From: CAZTDD01 sp964612675
GTDB taxonomy: Bacteria > Hinthialibacterota > Hinthialibacteria > Hinthialibacterales > JAKPRU01
Length of the DNA: 15,480 nucleotides
NCBI GenBank assembly: GCA_964612675.1
Contig: CAZTDD010000150.1
Location: forward strand, 1 to 15,480
Reading direction: 5' to 3'
Made by a program: the position numbers and the translations under genes. Below are positions 15,394-15,480 of the stretch, in pieces (position 1 is the first letter of the stretch; every line of letters starts with the position of its first letter). Under the pieces are notes generated by a model. That model was given only the letters and a program-made list of their open reading frames with translations. It was not told where the DNA came from and searched no databases.

Positions 15394-15480
15394 TCAACCC
15401 CCTCTGAATCTCCCCCAGACTTGGGGGCGTCGCAAAAAGTCGAAAGTTGGCATCGGAAGTTCCCTCTCCCCCCGGGAGAG
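15394..15480. repeat. Composite palindromic repeat (right edge), inverted relative of the left edge
   Basis: It starts with TCAACCCCCT (15394-15403), the same end as the repeat at 11340. Next is a CCCCC/GGGGG hairpin (15412-15427), and then GGCGTCGCAAAAAGTCG at 15426-15442. That 17-bp block is the exact reverse complement of 41-57. GGCATCGG near 15449 matches CCGATGCC near 179 in inverted orientation. The window ends in CTCTCCC-CCC-GGGAGAG (15464-15480), the same hairpin type as at 7-27. The element is cut by the window edge. Confidence 0.8.

Overview
This is a bacterial chromosomal window of moderately high GC. It is gene-dense except for several repeat-rich spacers. The mix is an isolated flagellar motor gene, an RND efflux operon, secreted carbohydrate-active-type proteins, and many C-run/G-run palindromic repeats between genes. 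That suggests a Gram-negative bacterium of the PVC group or a neighbouring candidate phylum (for example Hydrogenedentota, Sumerlaeota or Lentisphaerota). This assignment is inference from gene style; there is no marker RNA in the window.

Layout from left to right. Positions 1-175 hold composite palindromic repeats. fliG lies on the minus strand (298-1320) with no flagellar neighbours. A 450-bp spacer follows, carrying a strong minus-strand terminator that serves a small single-pass membrane protein (1771-2085, minus). Another spacer holds a long perfect hairpin that probably ends transcription of a secreted protein of unknown function (2514-3212, minus). Then comes a minus-strand efflux operon read as tetR (8208 to 7600), periplasmic adaptor (7603-6488) and RND pump (6478-3350). 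The start of tetR shows a good sigma70-type promoter whose -10 box is overlapped by a 16-bp palindrome, a convincing autoregulatory operator. No outer-membrane channel gene is present here.

On the plus strand, a FAD-dependent oxidoreductase (8444-9829) is followed after 23 bp by a B12-binding radical SAM protein (9853-11268). They form a likely two-gene operon that modifies an unknown small molecule or lipid. A 104-bp composite palindromic repeat (11340-11443) separates this pair from two convergent minus-strand genes. These encode a secreted BNR-type beta-propeller (13840-15192) and, downstream of it, a large secreted protein with a probable TIM-barrel glycosidase-like core flanked by beta-sandwich domains (11492-13705). 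The spacer between them contains five degenerate direct repeats at an exact 22-bp period, running up to the ribosome binding site of the second gene. The window ends (15310-15480) in more repeats. The last of these is an inverted relative of the repeat at the left edge, sharing a 17-bp block and the same hairpin type.

The strongest candidates for something undescribed are the secreted glycan-active pair with its 22-bp repeat leader, and the flavoprotein/radical SAM pair. The efflux operon and fliG are conventional families.
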